From assembly GCF_000819845.1 (NCBI RefSeq), contig NZ_CDCG01000018.1, positions 1 through 64,000 on the forward strand: a stretch of 64,000 nt of DNA, written 5' to 3'. The stretch comes from Aeromonas enteropelogenes. GTDB taxonomy: Bacteria; Pseudomonadota; Gammaproteobacteria; Enterobacterales; Aeromonadaceae. The notes under the pieces were generated by a model. The model was not told the DNA's origin, did not search any database, and saw nothing but the letters and a program-made list of their open reading frames with translations. This document shows, one piece after another, positions 29,099 to 39,175 of the stretch. The position numbers and the translations under genes are program-made. How positions within the stretch are numbered: the first letter of the stretch is position 1; every line of letters starts with the position of its first letter.

Positions 29099-29100
29099 GC

Positions 29101-29913
29101 TTAACTCCCGAACAGTCGGCTAAAGAAGCCCTTCTTCTCTGCTTCCAAAAAACGAAATTCCTTGGTGTCGCCCAGCAGGCGGGACACCGCATCTTCATAG
29201 GCCTGACCGGCATCGGACTCTTTGTCCAGAATCACCGGCTCGCCGGAGTTGGAGGCGCGCAGCACCGCCTGGGACTCCGGGATCACCCCGAGCAGGGGGA
29301 TGGCCAGGATCTCCTGCACGTCCTGCACGCTCAGCATGTCGCCGCGGTTGACGCGGGTCGGGCAGTAGCGGGTCAGCAGCAGGTGCTCCTTGATGGGGTC
29401 TTCTCCGCGCTCGGCACGGCGGGACTTGGAGGCCAGGATGCCGAGGATCCGGTCCGAGTCACGCACGGAGGAGACTTCCGGGTTGGTGGTAACGATGGCC
29501 TCGTCGGCAAAGTAGAGGGCCATCAGGGCGCCCGCTTCGATCCCGGCAGGGGAGTCGCAGACGATGTAATCGAACTTCATCTCAGCCAGCTGATCCAGGA
29601 TCTTCTCGACCCCTTCACGGGTCAGTGCGTCCTTGTCCCGGGTCTGGGAGGCGGGCAGTATGAACAGGTTCTCGCAACGCTTGTCTTTGATGAGGGCCTG
29701 GTTCAGGTTGGCCTCGCCATTGATGACGTTGACGAAGTCATACACCACGCGGCGCTCGCAGCCCATGATGAGATCCAGGTTTCTCAGACCGATGTCAAAA
29801 TCGATGACCACTGTCTTGTGACCACGCTGGGCTAAACCTGTGCTCAGGGCCGCACTGGTTGTGGTCTTGCCAACGCCACCTTTACCCGATGTAACGACAA
29901 TAATTCGCGCCAT
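29101..29913 (-). CDS. minD: MinD, septum-site determining ATPase
   Basis: MinD is the membrane-cycling ATPase that recruits MinC and is displaced by MinE. It has 270 residues. The deviant Walker [11 protein letters not shown] lies near residues 9-18, with [17 protein letters not shown] following and the aspartate of DSPAGIE. The C-terminal amphipathic helix ([13 protein letters not shown]) is the membrane-targeting sequence. It lies 18 bases after minC. Confidence 0.98.
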   Translation of the reverse strand: MARIIVVTSGKGGVGKTTTSAALSTGLAQRGHKTVVIDFDIGLRNLDLIMGCERRVVYDFVNVINGEANLNQALIKDKRCENLFILPASQTRDKDALTREGVEKILDQLAEMKFDYIVCDSPAGIEAGALMALYFADEAIVTTNPEVSSVRDSDRILGILASKSRRAERGEDPIKEHLLLTRYCPTRVNRGDMLSVQDVQEILAIPLLGVIPESQAVLRASNSGEPVILDKESDAGQAYEDAVSRLLGDTKEFRFLEAEKKGFFSRLFGS

Positions 29914-29931
29914 TCTCGCTTCCTTGTAACT

Positions 29932-30639
29932 CTATTTGATACGGTCTATTCGGAGTTGTTCATTGTCCAGCCGGATATGTACCGCTTGCTGGATCAGGCC
30001 TGCCGGCAGGGCATCGCTCAACTGGAAAGTACCCGCGATGGAGAGCAGCTCGGCCTGCAATTGCTGACAATAGATCCGGGCCCGGGTGTTGCCACGGGCG
30101 CCGGCAATGGCCCTGCCACGCAGGGTGCCATAAATATGAATGCTGTCATCGGCGAGCACTTCGGCCCCCGGACTGACTGAGCCCAGCACCACCAGGGAGG
30201 TGCCGGCGGCATAAATCTGCTGGCCGGAGCGCACCGGCCCCACGTGTACCCTGGTCGGGATCAGGGGGGTTGGCTCAGGCTCGGGGGCGGCCACGGTGAC
30301 TACCGGCTCCGGGGCCGGTTCACTCTTGCGGTGCTTGCCGGAGGCCATCACCGCCAGCCCTGCCGCCTTGGCCGCCGTCTTCATCTCTTCATTGCGCGCC
30401 CCGGTCACGCCCACCAGCACGAACTCCTCGGATTCCACCAACTCCTTGAGCTGCTCAAAATCCGGGATATGTTCCAGCCGGGAGACATTGATCACCAGGG
30501 GAGCACAGTTAAAAAAGTAGGGGGCCTGGGCCACCTTTTCGGCCAACAACTGACGGATCCGCTCTGGCTCGCCATCGCTGATATGCAACACAGAAATAGT
30601 GAAGGTGGACCCTTTCAATTCGTTATCGCGCTCAACCAT
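29932..30639 (-). CDS. minC: MinC, septum-site determining inhibitor
   Basis: MinC blocks FtsZ polymer assembly near the poles. It has 235 residues. The N-terminal FtsZ-binding domain (FTISVLHISDGEPERIRQLLAEKVAQAPYFFNCAPLVINV) is joined by a proline- and glutamate-rich linker to the C-terminal beta-helix (RSGQQIYAAGTSLVVLGSVSPGAEVLADDSIHIYGTLRGRAIAGARG) that binds MinD. The frame extends to 30684, but the ATG at 30639 has a GGGGAAG site and starts the conserved region. Confidence 0.96.
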   Translation of the reverse strand: MVERDNELKGSTFTISVLHISDGEPERIRQLLAEKVAQAPYFFNCAPLVINVSRLEHIPDFEQLKELVESEEFVLVGVTGARNEEMKTAAKAAGLAVMASGKHRKSEPAPEPVVTVAAPEPEPTPLIPTRVHVGPVRSGQQIYAAGTSLVVLGSVSPGAEVLADDSIHIYGTLRGRAIAGARGNTRARIYCQQLQAELLSIAGTFQLSDALPAGLIQQAVHIRLDNEQLRIDRIK

Positions 30640-30746
30640 GAATCTTCCCCGAGGCAGAGATGCTAATCCGTTATTGTTATTCAATTCCTGATGTTATAGT
30701 TTGCCCCCATCAGAGGCAATAAACTCGTCGGATTATATCAATTTCC

Positions 30747-31025
30747 ATGTTGTGTGCAGTCTATAAAAGTCGCAAAAAAGCCGAGACCTATCTTTTTGTT
30801 GAAAGAAGAGAGGATTTTTCCCGCGTACCCGAGGCGCTGATGACCACCTTCGGCCGTCCCGAGCTGGTGCTGATGACCAAGCTGGACCCCGCCAAGCCTC
30901 TGGGGCTGGCCAATGTCAGCAAGGTGATGGCGGCGCTGACGACCCAGGGCTTCTATCTGCAGGTGCCACCTCCTCCGGAAAATTTGCTGGAACAGCACAA
31001 GGCGCAGCTGAAAAAGTCTGGTTAA
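30747..31025 (+). CDS. ycgL: YcgL domain protein
   Basis: The 92-residue protein MLCAVYKSRKKAETYLFVERREDFSRVPEALMTTFGRPELVLMTKL has the YcgL (DUF709) signature, continuing KPLGLANVSKVMAALTTQGFYLQVPPPPENLL. The function is not settled. It diverges from minC, the same neighbourhood as in E. coli. The promoter gap of about 107 bases is AT-rich. Confidence 0.92.
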   Translation: MLCAVYKSRKKAETYLFVERREDFSRVPEALMTTFGRPELVLMTKLDPAKPLGLANVSKVMAALTTQGFYLQVPPPPENLLEQHKAQLKKSG

Positions 31026-31597
31026 ATATCCAGTACCCAATCGCCGAGAATGGATGGCGAACCGGCTATTTGTATTTTTAGCGCCCCATTTCGGGGCGCG
31101 TCATCTCATGGCAAGGATGCAGATAATTCCGGCAATAATAGGTACGCCGAATTAATCAGTGCGTTGAAATATTGCCCAATACATCCAAATTAAAAGTCAA
31201 TCCGGCCCGGACACAATATCATCAACTTTTGCGACCGCTCACAAAATAGCGTGAGTGGCCACCCCTGATACTTATTTCAGCGCGGGCTTTTTGCCCCTTG
31301 TCCATATTTGCAACTCCCTGTTGCGGCTGAACTTCTCTTGTCTGGGCAAGCGCTTTCGTACGCAGACCCGCGCAGGCAATGAGACGGACTGCCTCATGCC
31401 GTGATACTGAGGGTGGCTGGCGAGGGCCGATAACGGACGTCTGGAGCAGTGCCAGGAGAAAAGGAAGGGCGCTGTGAAAGAGAGTATTAAAGCGAGTCTA
31501 AAAAGAGGGTTAGCTGCACGAGCATAGCGGTACTGGCCGGCGCTATTGGCTTGCGTGATCCAAAAAGCTTGGCGCTGGCGTGGCGAAAAACGGCAAT
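31026..31597. other. Gene-free stretch between ycgL and sdaA
   Basis: No protein or known RNA was recognised in these 572 bases. A GCGCCCC-ATTTC-GGGGCGC hairpin at 31081-31099 probably ends ycgL transcription. The rest includes AT-rich and GC-rich patches and a few GGA-containing short segments, not enough to call a CsrB-like RNA. Confidence 0.4.
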
Positions 31598-31625
31598 AAA
31601 AAAGGCGGGATAACCCGCCTTTTTT
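31598..31625 (-). terminator. sdaA terminator
   Basis: Perfect 12-bp arms AAAAAAGGCGGG/CCCGCCTTTTTT with loop ATAA; bidirectional in form, and it lies 15 bases past the sdaA stop. Confidence 0.92.
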
Positions 31626-31639
31626 ATATTCTGGACTGC

Positions 31640-33010
31640 TTATTCGCAGGCAACCTGCATCACCTTGATGGCCAGGCCACCGCGAGAGGTTTCGCGGTAC
31701 TTGGAGTCCATGTCCTTGCCGGTGATATACATGGTCTCGATGACCTTGTCCAGGGAGACGCGGGGCTTGGAGGTGCGGCGCAGGGCCATGCGGGAGGCGT
31801 TGACCGACTTCATGGCGGCGATGGCGTTGCGCTCGATGCAGGGTACCTGCACCTGGCCGGCCACCGGGTCACAAGTCAGACCCAGGTTGTGTTCCATGGC
31901 GATCTCGGCCGCTTCACACACGTGCTCCGGGCTACCACCCATCAGCTCGGTCAGACCGGCTGCGGCCATGGAGCAGGAGACGCCCACTTCACCCTGGCAA
32001 CCCACTTCGGCGCCGGAGATGGAGGCGTTCATCTTGTACAGGATGCCGACGGCACCGGCCGCCAGGAAGAAACGGGTGTAGTCGTCGCGGCCAACCGGCT
32101 GGATGAACTTGTCGTAATAGGCCAGCACGGCGGGGATGATGCCGGCGGCGCCGTTGGTCGGTGCAGTCACCACACGACCACCGGCCGCGTTCTCTTCGCT
32201 CACCGCCAGGGCAAACATGTTGACCCAGTCGACGATACCCATGGGATCGTTGGAGAGGTTCTCGTTGGTGCTCAGCTGACGGAACAGGGGAGCTGCACGA
32301 CGGGGCACGCGCAGCGGACCGGAGAGCACACCCTCGGTGCGGCAGCCGCGATCGATGGCTTCACGCATGGTGTTCCAGATCTTGCCGAACTTCTTGTAGA
32401 TCTCTTCCGGGGTGTTGAAGCACTTCTCGTTCTCCATCATCAGGGAGGAGATGGAGAGACCGGTCTGGCTGCAGTGGGCAACCAGTTCGGCGGCACTCTT
32501 GAACGGGTAACGCACGGCCATGTCGCCGCTGTCGGCCTTGCCGAAGTTCTCCTCGTCGACGATGAAGCCGCCGCCGATGGAGTAATAAGTCTTGCTGTAG
32601 ATGACGTCGTCTTCGATGAAGGCGGTCAGCTTCATGCCGTTTTCGTGCAGGGGCAGGGCTTCATCGTGGAACACCATGGCATCGCGCGGGAAACTGACGG
32701 TATGGCAGTGCAGACCGATGGGCAGACGCTCGGTCTGCTCGACACGGGAGATGAACTCGGGGATAGCGTCGATATCAACATTCTCCGGCAGGTTGCCGGC
32801 CAGACCCATGATGATGGCGGTATCGGTGTGGTGGCCCTTGCCGGTCCAGGAGAGAGAGCCGTAGACGTCGACCTTGATCCGGGTGATATCGCGGATCTTG
32901 CCGCCTGCGCGAAGCTCGTCAACAAACTGTTTGGCAGCCTTCATCGGGCCAACAGTGTGGGAAGAGGAGGGGCCTACACCGATTTTGAAGATATCAAAAA
33001 CGCTGATCAT
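31640..33010 (-). CDS. sdaA: L-serine ammonia-lyase (iron-sulfur type), first copy
   Basis: The enzyme deaminates L-serine to pyruvate with a [4Fe-4S] cluster. It has 456 residues. N-terminal domain: [20 protein letters not shown]. Catalytic domain: [39 protein letters not shown] and [24 protein letters not shown], supplying cluster cysteines. It lies directly after a second copy of the same enzyme on the same strand, separated by about 270 bases and a terminator. The choice of sdaA versus sdaB between the two copies is arbitrary. Confidence 0.93.
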   Translation of the reverse strand: MISVFDIFKIGVGPSSSHTVGPMKAAKQFVDELRAGGKIRDITRIKVDVYGSLSWTGKGHHTDTAIIMGLAGNLPENVDIDAIPEFISRVEQTERLPIGLHCHTVSFPRDAMVFHDEALPLHENGMKLTAFIEDDVIYSKTYYSIGGGFIVDEENFGKADSGDMAVRYPFKSAAELVAHCSQTGLSISSLMMENEKCFNTPEEIYKKFGKIWNTMREAIDRGCRTEGVLSGPLRVPRRAAPLFRQLSTNENLSNDPMGIVDWVNMFALAVSEENAAGGRVVTAPTNGAAGIIPAVLAYYDKFIQPVGRDDYTRFFLAAGAVGILYKMNASISGAEVGCQGEVGVSCSMAAAGLTELMGGSPEHVCEAAEIAMEHNLGLTCDPVAGQVQVPCIERNAIAAMKSVNASRMALRRTSKPRVSLDKVIETMYITGKDMDSKYRETSRGGLAIKVMQVACE

Positions 33011-33233
33011 GTCACTATTACCTCAGGGTAGAAGGGGGCGGCATGCCCACTCACTTGAATTGGGGAGATCCATGGTGCGCACAGATTGCGCGGGTCATTG
33101 AACCAGATAACCGCAGTGTAACGGTTCAAAGCCTAAAAAAAGTTGAAATAGATCTATTTTTGTTGAATCTGAGGCGCGAGTATAAAATTTATTTTGGTAC
33201 TTATCCATTTTGTTAAGCCGATAAGCAAAAAAA

Positions 33234-33252
33234 TACCCGGTCAGGCCGGGTA
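33234..33252 (-). terminator. Terminator of the upstream serine deaminase gene
   Basis: TACCCGG-CCTGA-CCGGGTA followed by seven T residues on the minus strand. Confidence 0.9.
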
Positions 33253-33284
33253 GTTGAGGGCTGAATGAAGCTCGCATCGGCTTA

Positions 33285-34670
33285 TTAACATTCTGTAATG
33301 TTAACAGCCAGGCCACCACGGGCCGTCTCCTTGTACTTGGTCTTCATGTCGTTGCCGGTTTCCCACATGGTCTTGATCACCTTGTCGAGCGACACCTTGT
33401 GCTCACCGGTACCGCGCAGCGCCAGGCGCGCCGCGTTGATCGCCTTGACCGCCCCCATGGCGTTGCGCTCGATGCAGGGGACCTGTACCAGCCCGCCGAT
33501 GGGATCGCAAGTGAGCCCCAAATTGTGCTCCATGCCGATCTCGGCGGCGTTTTCCACCATGGCGGGGCTGCCACCGAGCAGTTCGGTGAGGGCTCCGGCG
33601 GCCATGGAGCAGGCGACCCCCACTTCCCCCTGACAGCCCACTTCGGCCCCCGACAGAGACGCGTTCTTCTTATAAAGGATGCCGATGGCGGCGGCGGTGA
33701 GGAAGTAGCGCACCAGGATCTCGTCATCCACCTTGTGAACGAAGCGATCATAGTAGTGCAGCACCGCCGGGATGATGCCGGCGGCGCCGTTGGTGGGGGC
33801 GGTGACGACCCGGCCGCCAGCCGCGTTCTCTTCATTGACGGCGAGGGCAAACAGGTCCACCCACTCCATCACCATCAGGGGATCCTTGTTGAAGTTGGTC
33901 TCGCAGCTGAGCTGGCGAAACAGCCCGGGGGCACGGCGACGCACCTTGAGTCCGCCCGGCAGCACCCCCTCGCTCTTGCAACCCCGCTCGATGCAGCTTT
34001 GCATGGTGTGCCAGATCTTGCGAAGTCCCGCCTTTATCTGTTCGTCGCTGCGAAAGACCCGCTCATTGGCGAGCAGCAGGCCCGAGATGGAGAGGCCGCT
34101 CTCCTGGCAGTGGGCGAGCAGTTGGGCTCCGCTGTCAAAGGGATAGGGGATGGGGTGCTCGGCATCGAGACGGGCCGCGTCCTCCTTGGCGGTGGCGAAC
34201 TGGCTCTCCTCTATGATGAAGCCGCCCCCGACCGAGTAGTAGGTCTGGCTCGACACCATGGCATCGTCGGCAGCAAAGGCGCGCAGGGTCATGCCATTGG
34301 TATGGGCGGGCAGGGTGGTACGCCGGTTGAAGATGATGGCGCCGCTGCGGGGGAAGCGGCTCGGTTGCTCGCCTGCCAGCAGCAGGGTTTGTTCTTGGTC
34401 GACCCGGGCTAGCATGGCCGGGATGGCGTCGATGTCGACGGATTCGGGTTCGAATCCTGCCAGCCCCAGAATGATCGCCTTGCCGGTGCCGTGCCCCTTG
34501 CCGGTCTGGCCCAAAGAGCCGTAGCACTCCACCTCGACCCGGGTGATGTGGGGTAAATGGCCCTGCAGCTTGAGTTGTTGAACGAAGGCATAGGCTGCAC
34601 GCATGGGGCCCACCGTGTGGGAAGAGGAGGGGCCGATACCTATGGAAAAAAGATCAAACACGCTGATCAT
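33285..34670 (-). CDS. sdaB: L-serine ammonia-lyase (iron-sulfur type), second copy
   Basis: The 461-residue protein is a paralogue of the neighbouring enzyme with the same signatures: [64 protein letters not shown] and [24 protein letters not shown]. It carries a small insertion ([20 protein letters not shown]) relative to its neighbour. It starts with MISVFDLF and has a GGAG site. Each copy has its own terminator, so the two could be regulated separately, as sdaA and sdaB are in E. coli. Confidence 0.92.
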   Translation of the reverse strand: MISVFDLFSIGIGPSSSHTVGPMRAAYAFVQQLKLQGHLPHITRVEVECYGSLGQTGKGHGTGKAIILGLAGFEPESVDIDAIPAMLARVDQEQTLLLAGEQPSRFPRSGAIIFNRRTTLPAHTNGMTLRAFAADDAMVSSQTYYSVGGGFIIEESQFATAKEDAARLDAEHPIPYPFDSGAQLLAHCQESGLSISGLLLANERVFRSDEQIKAGLRKIWHTMQSCIERGCKSEGVLPGGLKVRRRAPGLFRQLSCETNFNKDPLMVMEWVDLFALAVNEENAAGGRVVTAPTNGAAGIIPAVLHYYDRFVHKVDDEILVRYFLTAAAIGILYKKNASLSGAEVGCQGEVGVACSMAAGALTELLGGSPAMVENAAEIGMEHNLGLTCDPIGGLVQVPCIERNAMGAVKAINAARLALRGTGEHKVSLDKVIKTMWETGNDMKTKYKETARGGLAVNITEC

Positions 34671-34789
34671 GTCATCACTCCGGTGATGGTTTATGTCTGT
34701 TTATTCTAGGATTTTTCCCATGGATGAAAAGCGGTGATCTGCTGCGCTGTGACCTGGACAGCGATATGGGAGCCGGTAGGCAAACCGGG

Positions 34790-34813
34790 TTGAAGGGGAA
34801 ACCCCCTTCAACC
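34790..34813 (-). terminator. Hairpin after ppnP
   Basis: GTTGAAGGGG and CCCCTTCAAC arms, extended outward by CCGG pairing, eight bases past the ppnP stop. Only a short T run (GGTTTGCC) follows on the minus strand. Confidence 0.6.
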
Positions 34814-34820
34814 GGCAGGA

Positions 34821-35105
34821 TCAGGAGAGAAACTCGCAGAGGTAGGCGGTGGGGGTGGCCACTTGCAGCTTGAAGGAGGAGTGTCCCGCGACCACGAAAG
34901 AGTGGCCCTGGCTGTAGGTGTGCCACTCCTCTTCACCGGCCAGTTGAATGGTCAGGGCGCCCTTGATCACCGTCATGCGCTCGGGGGCGGCAGTGTTGAA
35001 CAGGTAATCACCCACGTTCATGACGCCAACCGTGGATTTCTCGTCATTTTGCTCAAAACCGATGGATTTTACATTTCCGTCGAAATATTCGTTAACTTTC
35101 AGCAT
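34821..35105 (-). CDS. ppnP: Pyrimidine/purine nucleoside phosphorylase
   Basis: PpnP (formerly YaiE, DUF1255) is a small cupin-fold phosphorolytic enzyme acting on several nucleosides. It has 94 residues: MLKVNEYFDGNVKSIGFEQ, then VGVMNVGDYLFNTAAPERMTVIKGALTIQLAGE and the ending YSQGHSFVVAGHSSFKLQVATPTAYLCEFL. It is a single gene diverging from the dicarboxylate/amino-acid carrier gene. It may feed ribose-phosphate and bases into the purine routes encoded elsewhere in the window; that link is an inference. Confidence 0.94.
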   Translation of the reverse strand: MLKVNEYFDGNVKSIGFEQNDEKSTVGVMNVGDYLFNTAAPERMTVIKGALTIQLAGEEEWHTYSQGHSFVVAGHSSFKLQVATPTAYLCEFLS

Positions 35106-35287
35106 CTTTACATCCTTGTTTATTCGTTGATAGGGTCAAACTAGCACACTCTTTCGCCCGTTGTCATGGCAAGATGCGGGAAAAACCGACAAGACCGTAT
35201 TGAATCTTTACTTTTTAGCAAAATTATTAATAGCTTCGGTTAACGATTTGCTGATTTAAAACAGCAATTAAATATGAGATAAAGCGC

Positions 35288-35327
35288 CCAAACAGGGGAA
35301 TGAGCGGATGCTCATTCCCCTGTTTGG
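35288..35327. promoter_or_regulatory. Perfect 18-bp inverted repeat upstream of the GltP-type gene
   Basis: Arms of 18 bases, beginning CCAAACAGGGGAATGAGC, pair perfectly around loop GGAT. It ends 50 bases before the GTG start of the carrier gene and lies in the divergent gap from ppnP. It is too long for a simple operator half-site and no proper T run follows, so a leader hairpin or cruciform is likely. Confidence 0.7.
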
Positions 35328-35376
35328 TTAATTGCACTGGGAAAAGTGTGAATTTTGCTACATAAAGGAACAGATT

Positions 35377-36618
35377 GTGTTAACTAAAGGACTCATTAGA
35401 AATATCGGCTTCCAGGTGATGGTTGCCATGGTACTGGGTGTGCTGGCCGGGGTGTTCATGGGTGAACAGGCGGCCATCTTCGCTCCACTCGGTAGCCTCT
35501 TCATCCAGCTGATCAAGATGCTGGTGATCCCCCTGGTGGCTGTGGCCATTCTCTCCGGTGCCGCCAACCTGGGGACCAGCCCGGCGGCCGGCAAGATAGG
35601 TGCCGCCACCCTGGGCTTCTTCCTGTTGACGTCTGCACTGGCCGTCTCCTTGGCGCTGGTGATGGGACAACTCTTCAAACCCGGCATCGGTGTCGACTTC
35701 GGTGCCATGTCCACCCTGTTTAGTGGTGACTACTCCGACAAGGGCGCACTGCCCGATGCGGTGGCTACCGTGCTCGGGATGATCCCGACCAACGTGTTCC
35801 AGTCTTTGAACGAGGCCAACATACTGCAGATCCTGGTGTTCTGCATGTTCCTCGGCATCGCGCTGGCCAAGCAGCCCCGTGAACGGGCCAAGCCGCTGGT
35901 CGATGGCCTCAATACCTTGGTGGATGCTTTCGTCTGGATGATCAACAAGGTGATGCTGATTGCGCCCCTGGGGGTCTTCGGCCTGATGGCCGACGCCATC
36001 GGTACCTATGGTTTCGATGTGCTGACCCTGGTGCTCAAGCTGTTCCTGGTCTATGTCGGCGCCATCCTGATCTTCGGTTTCGTGGTCTATCCGCTGCTGG
36101 TGGCGATCTTCTCCAACACCCCGGTGATGAAGTATCTCTCCGCCATGAAGAAGCCGCAGATCGTGGCCTTCTCCACCGCCTCTTCCATGGCGACCCTGCC
36201 GGTCAACATGGAAACCTGCGAGCGGGAGTTGAAGGTGAGCAATGCTACGGCCTCGTTCGTGCTGCCGCTGGGTGCCACCATCAATATGAGCGGTAACGCC
36301 ATCTATTACGGTCTGGTAGCCATCTTCTTCGCCCAGATCTACAACATCGATCTGAGCGCCGGTGCCTGGGCGGCCATCATTGTGACCTCCACCCTGGGGG
36401 CCATTGGTCAGGCCGGCGTGCCGGGCCCGAGCTTCCTGGTGGTGGCCGTGCTGCTGGCAGCCGGCATTCCCATTGAAGGCTTGCCGCTGCTGTTTGCCCT
36501 GGATCGCCTGTTCGACATGATCCGTACCGCTCTCAATATCACGGGTGATGCGGCCTGTGCAGTCATCGTCGACCGCTTCAGCCCGGAATATGACCCACAG
36601 CGCTGGAACAAGGCGTAA
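35377..36618 (+). CDS. GltP-type dicarboxylate/amino acid:cation symporter
   Basis: An inner-membrane carrier of the DAACS family (SLC1-like) that imports glutamate, aspartate or C4-dicarboxylates with protons or sodium. It has 413 residues and the hallmark motifs: AFSTASSMATLPVNMETCER (hairpin 1), LPLGATINMSGNAIYYG (segment 7, NMxGN) and GAIGQAGVPGPSFLVVAVL (hairpin 2). The start is GTG at 35377 after AAGGAACAGATT; an in-frame ATG at 35332 lacks a ribosome site. The final aspartate-containing helix (ALNITGDAACAVIVDRF) is present. Substrate not assigned; serine/threonine carriers (SstT) are a related possibility. Confidence 0.88.
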   Translation: MLTKGLIRNIGFQVMVAMVLGVLAGVFMGEQAAIFAPLGSLFIQLIKMLVIPLVAVAILSGAANLGTSPAAGKIGAATLGFFLLTSALAVSLALVMGQLFKPGIGVDFGAMSTLFSGDYSDKGALPDAVATVLGMIPTNVFQSLNEANILQILVFCMFLGIALAKQPRERAKPLVDGLNTLVDAFVWMINKVMLIAPLGVFGLMADAIGTYGFDVLTLVLKLFLVYVGAILIFGFVVYPLLVAIFSNTPVMKYLSAMKKPQIVAFSTASSMATLPVNMETCERELKVSNATASFVLPLGATINMSGNAIYYGLVAIFFAQIYNIDLSAGAWAAIIVTSTLGAIGQAGVPGPSFLVVAVLLAAGIPIEGLPLLFALDRLFDMIRTALNITGDAACAVIVDRFSPEYDPQRWNKA

Positions 36619-36657
36619 CGGCGCCATCTGCCAGCCTGATTGCATAGCTTGAAAGAC

Positions 36658-36688
36658 AAAGCCCCCACCTCGCGGTGGGGGCTTTTTT
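36658..36688 (+). terminator. Terminator of the GltP-type gene
   Basis: AAAGCCCCCACC-TCGC-GGTGGGGGCTTT followed by TTT. Confidence 0.93.
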
Positions 36689-38001
36689 GATCCCAGCTGG
36701 CAGGCAAAAGTTCATTCAGACGAGGTGAGCGAGCATGGTCAGGCCAGGGGAGGGAAATTCAGATTAGGGGGGCAGGCCGCGGGGGGATGGCAGCTCCCAT
36801 GGTCATTCAGGATTGAAGATGACGTGAGCAAATAACGGGCAGCAAAAAGGGGAGTCATGCTCCCCCGGATATGATTGGACACTTCGTCCTGCTGTCCTGT
36901 CACCCTGGCGGTGAAAAAAACGACGCCAAGATGATGAAATCATATTTAAGTGGCTTGTGATGGCATCAAGGCTGAAAAATGCCTGTTAGTGGCGATTTAT
37001 CAGGCTTGGCTGTCACAAGCGTGTCCGGATTGATGTCTCCCTATCCGGCTCAGAACTGTGACAGTGAGGGCAGAGAGACAGCAACCAGGGTGAAAAAGAC
37101 GGTGAATACCGCAGTCACAACAAATTCTTTCATTTTTTTCTCCCCAAGTCGTTGATTGATGATGTCAAGATACCATACACCAGCCTTAAAACAAGGGTTA
37201 AATTTGAGAAAATGATGTCTTTTGTCGTATGTGGTGATGAAGGCCATATTTTTACAATATGGAGCTCGTTTAATGGGCATGGGGATAGTTAGGGAACATC
37301 TTTCTTGTTTAATGATATTTAATTCTTTTAAATTCATATAGTTATGCGCTCATTTATCCTTCTTTTTTGTGGGTTTTATATGATTCCCATTCGTTAAATG
37401 GCACTTATCTGACTGAAAATGAGTGCTTTTGGTTGACTAAAAGTGCGTATGAACTGGATTTGACAGGGTGTGACATGGATATCTCATCCACTGGATATCA
37501 CCGAGCGTCATTTCACGGTCAGGCCTTGTCATATCAGGCTTCTATTCGTAGTGAACTGCATCCGAATTTGCAGAAAAGGGCCCGTTTTCAGGTGCGTTGA
37601 CCGCATAACAGAGACTGTAGAGGCGTAGGTGTGCATTTTATCGCCACCAATATAGTGGTGCGACCGGCTAGTCTGTCTAGTGTGTCAGGGCAAGTCGCTG
37701 GTAGTGACGGATTGGCACGGGAGGCCAGGCTGGAATGCGCTTGCCTTACATTACTCGGCTTGAGGTCGGTATAAGCAAGGTGGGCGTCTTGGCTGTCGTA
37801 CACAGCGGTACGCAAGAGAGCAGGGGGAGACAAGGCTGGTCGATGGCGACCGCGTCTTTGTTGAATCGAGAATGTTGAGTCGCGAGCCTGACAGGTACAA
37901 GCGCTTGGCGCTTGACGTTTCTCCTGAGCAGAGGCAGGCACATGTTGTGCGGATAAGAGCTCTGGTGCAACGAATGAGGTTGTCCATCAGGCAGAAATAA
38001 A
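36689..38001. other. Gene-poor stretch between the GltP-type gene and pfkA
   Basis: About 1.3 kb without a recognised gene. The part near 37100-37500 is much lower in GC than the rest of the window. Open frames at 37367-37600 (plus) and 37588-37941 (minus) show no family resemblance. A possible 27-residue membrane peptide is listed separately. The segment could hold degenerate mobile DNA or an unrecognised RNA. Confidence 0.45.
37050..37133 (-). CDS. Possible 27-residue membrane peptide
   Basis: The frame encodes MKEFVVTAVFTVFFTLVAVS plus LPSLSQF, one hydrophobic span preceded by a lysine. A GGGGAG ribosome site sits seven bases before the ATG. The longer open frame (start 37337) lacks such a site. 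Small single-span peptides of this kind are common, but the family is not recognised. Confidence 0.4.
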   Translation of the reverse strand: MKEFVVTAVFTVFFTLVAVSLPSLSQF

Positions 38002-38025
38002 AAAACCCTCCGGGTGGAGGGTTTT
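38002..38025 (-). terminator. pfkA terminator
   Basis: AAAACCCTCC-ACCC-GGAGGGTTTT followed by TTTATTTC on the minus strand, 32 bases past the pfkA stop. Confidence 0.92.
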
Positions 38026-38056
38026 TATCAGACTGGCCTGTTTGGGCTGATATGCC

Positions 38057-39028
38057 TTAGAACAGGGTGGTGGAGAGGTTGTAGAGCTCCTGATCGAAGG
38101 GGCGCTTCATATTCTCGATACAGTCGATGATGTCGTGGTGAACCAGCTCGTTGCGCTGGATACCGACGCAGCGACCACCGTGGCCGGCCAGCAGCTGTTC
38201 GACGGCATAGGCGCCCATACGGCTGGACATGATGCGGTCACGGGCCGTCGGGGCACCGCCACGCTGGATGTGGCCCAGAATGGTGGCGCGGGTTTCGCGG
38301 CCGGTCATGGCTTCGATATCCTTGGCCAGTGCATTCACGTCGGTAACGTGTTCACAGATGGTGATGATGGCGTGCTTCTTGCCTTTGACTTCACCTTCCT
38401 TGATCTGTTGCAGCAGCTTCTCTTTGTCGAAAGCCACTTCCGGCACGATCACGTATTCGGCACCACCGGCAACGGCGGCAGACATGGCCAGATCGCCACA
38501 GTGGCGGCCCATGATCTCGACCACGGAGATGCGGTGGTGGGAGCTGCAGGTATCGCGCAGACGGTCGATGGCGTCTACGACCACGTTCAGGGCAGTATCA
38601 AAACCGATGGTGAAGTCGGTGCCGGCGATATCGTTGTCGATGGTGCCCGGCAGGCCGATGCAGGGGAAACCCTCTTCGGTCAGTTTCTTGGCACCCATGT
38701 AGGAGCCGTCACCGCCGATCACCACCAGGGCGTCGATGCCGTGCTTTTTCAGGTTCTCGATCGCTTCGGCGCGAACGGCCGGATCTTTGAAGGCAGGGAA
38801 ACGGGCAGAACCCAGGAAAGTACCACCACGGTTCACCACGTCGGAGACGCTGTGGCGCTCCAGCTTGACGATGCGATCCTGGTGCAGACCGAGATAGCCA
38901 TCATAGATGCCGTACACTTCCAGGCCATGATGCAGGCCGGCGCGCACCACGGCGCGGATGGCTGCGTTCATACCCGGCGCGTCGCCACCACTGGTCAGAA
39001 CACCAATACGTTTGATTTGTTTGGTCAT
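38057..39028 (-). CDS. pfkA: 6-phosphofructokinase I
   Basis: PfkA phosphorylates fructose 6-phosphate with ATP, the committed step of glycolysis. It has 323 residues. Motifs: [17 protein letters not shown] (ATP loop), [36 protein letters not shown] (catalytic aspartate), [10 protein letters not shown] and [18 protein letters not shown] (effector and substrate arginines). It is followed by its own terminator and preceded at 148 bases by the tpiA stop on the same strand; the two may be separate transcripts. Confidence 0.98.
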   Translation of the reverse strand: MTKQIKRIGVLTSGGDAPGMNAAIRAVVRAGLHHGLEVYGIYDGYLGLHQDRIVKLERHSVSDVVNRGGTFLGSARFPAFKDPAVRAEAIENLKKHGIDALVVIGGDGSYMGAKKLTEEGFPCIGLPGTIDNDIAGTDFTIGFDTALNVVVDAIDRLRDTCSSHHRISVVEIMGRHCGDLAMSAAVAGGAEYVIVPEVAFDKEKLLQQIKEGEVKGKKHAIITICEHVTDVNALAKDIEAMTGRETRATILGHIQRGGAPTARDRIMSSRMGAYAVEQLLAGHGGRCVGIQRNELVHHDIIDCIENMKRPFDQELYNLSTTLF

Positions 39029-39142
39029 GAGTGCCTCTGGATCTGAGTTGTCAAATACGAATGTTTGGAAATAGACAAGCCATTTTTACTATATCGGCTT
39101 TCGTATGGGATGCGGGGGCCACCATAGGAAAAGCGATACGCA

Positions 39143-39164
39143 GGAGGGGGCAAGCGCCCCCTCC
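39143..39164 (-). terminator. Hairpin after tpiA
   Basis: GGAGGGGGC and GCCCCCTCC arms with a four-base loop, 12 bases past the tpiA stop. No T run follows, so its strength as a terminator is uncertain. Confidence 0.55.
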
Positions 39165-39175
39165 ATGGCAGCCGA

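Noticed and set aside
37588..37941. 117-codon minus-strand frame before pfkA
   Set aside because: There is no ribosome site, no family features and a composition like random translation of the strand.
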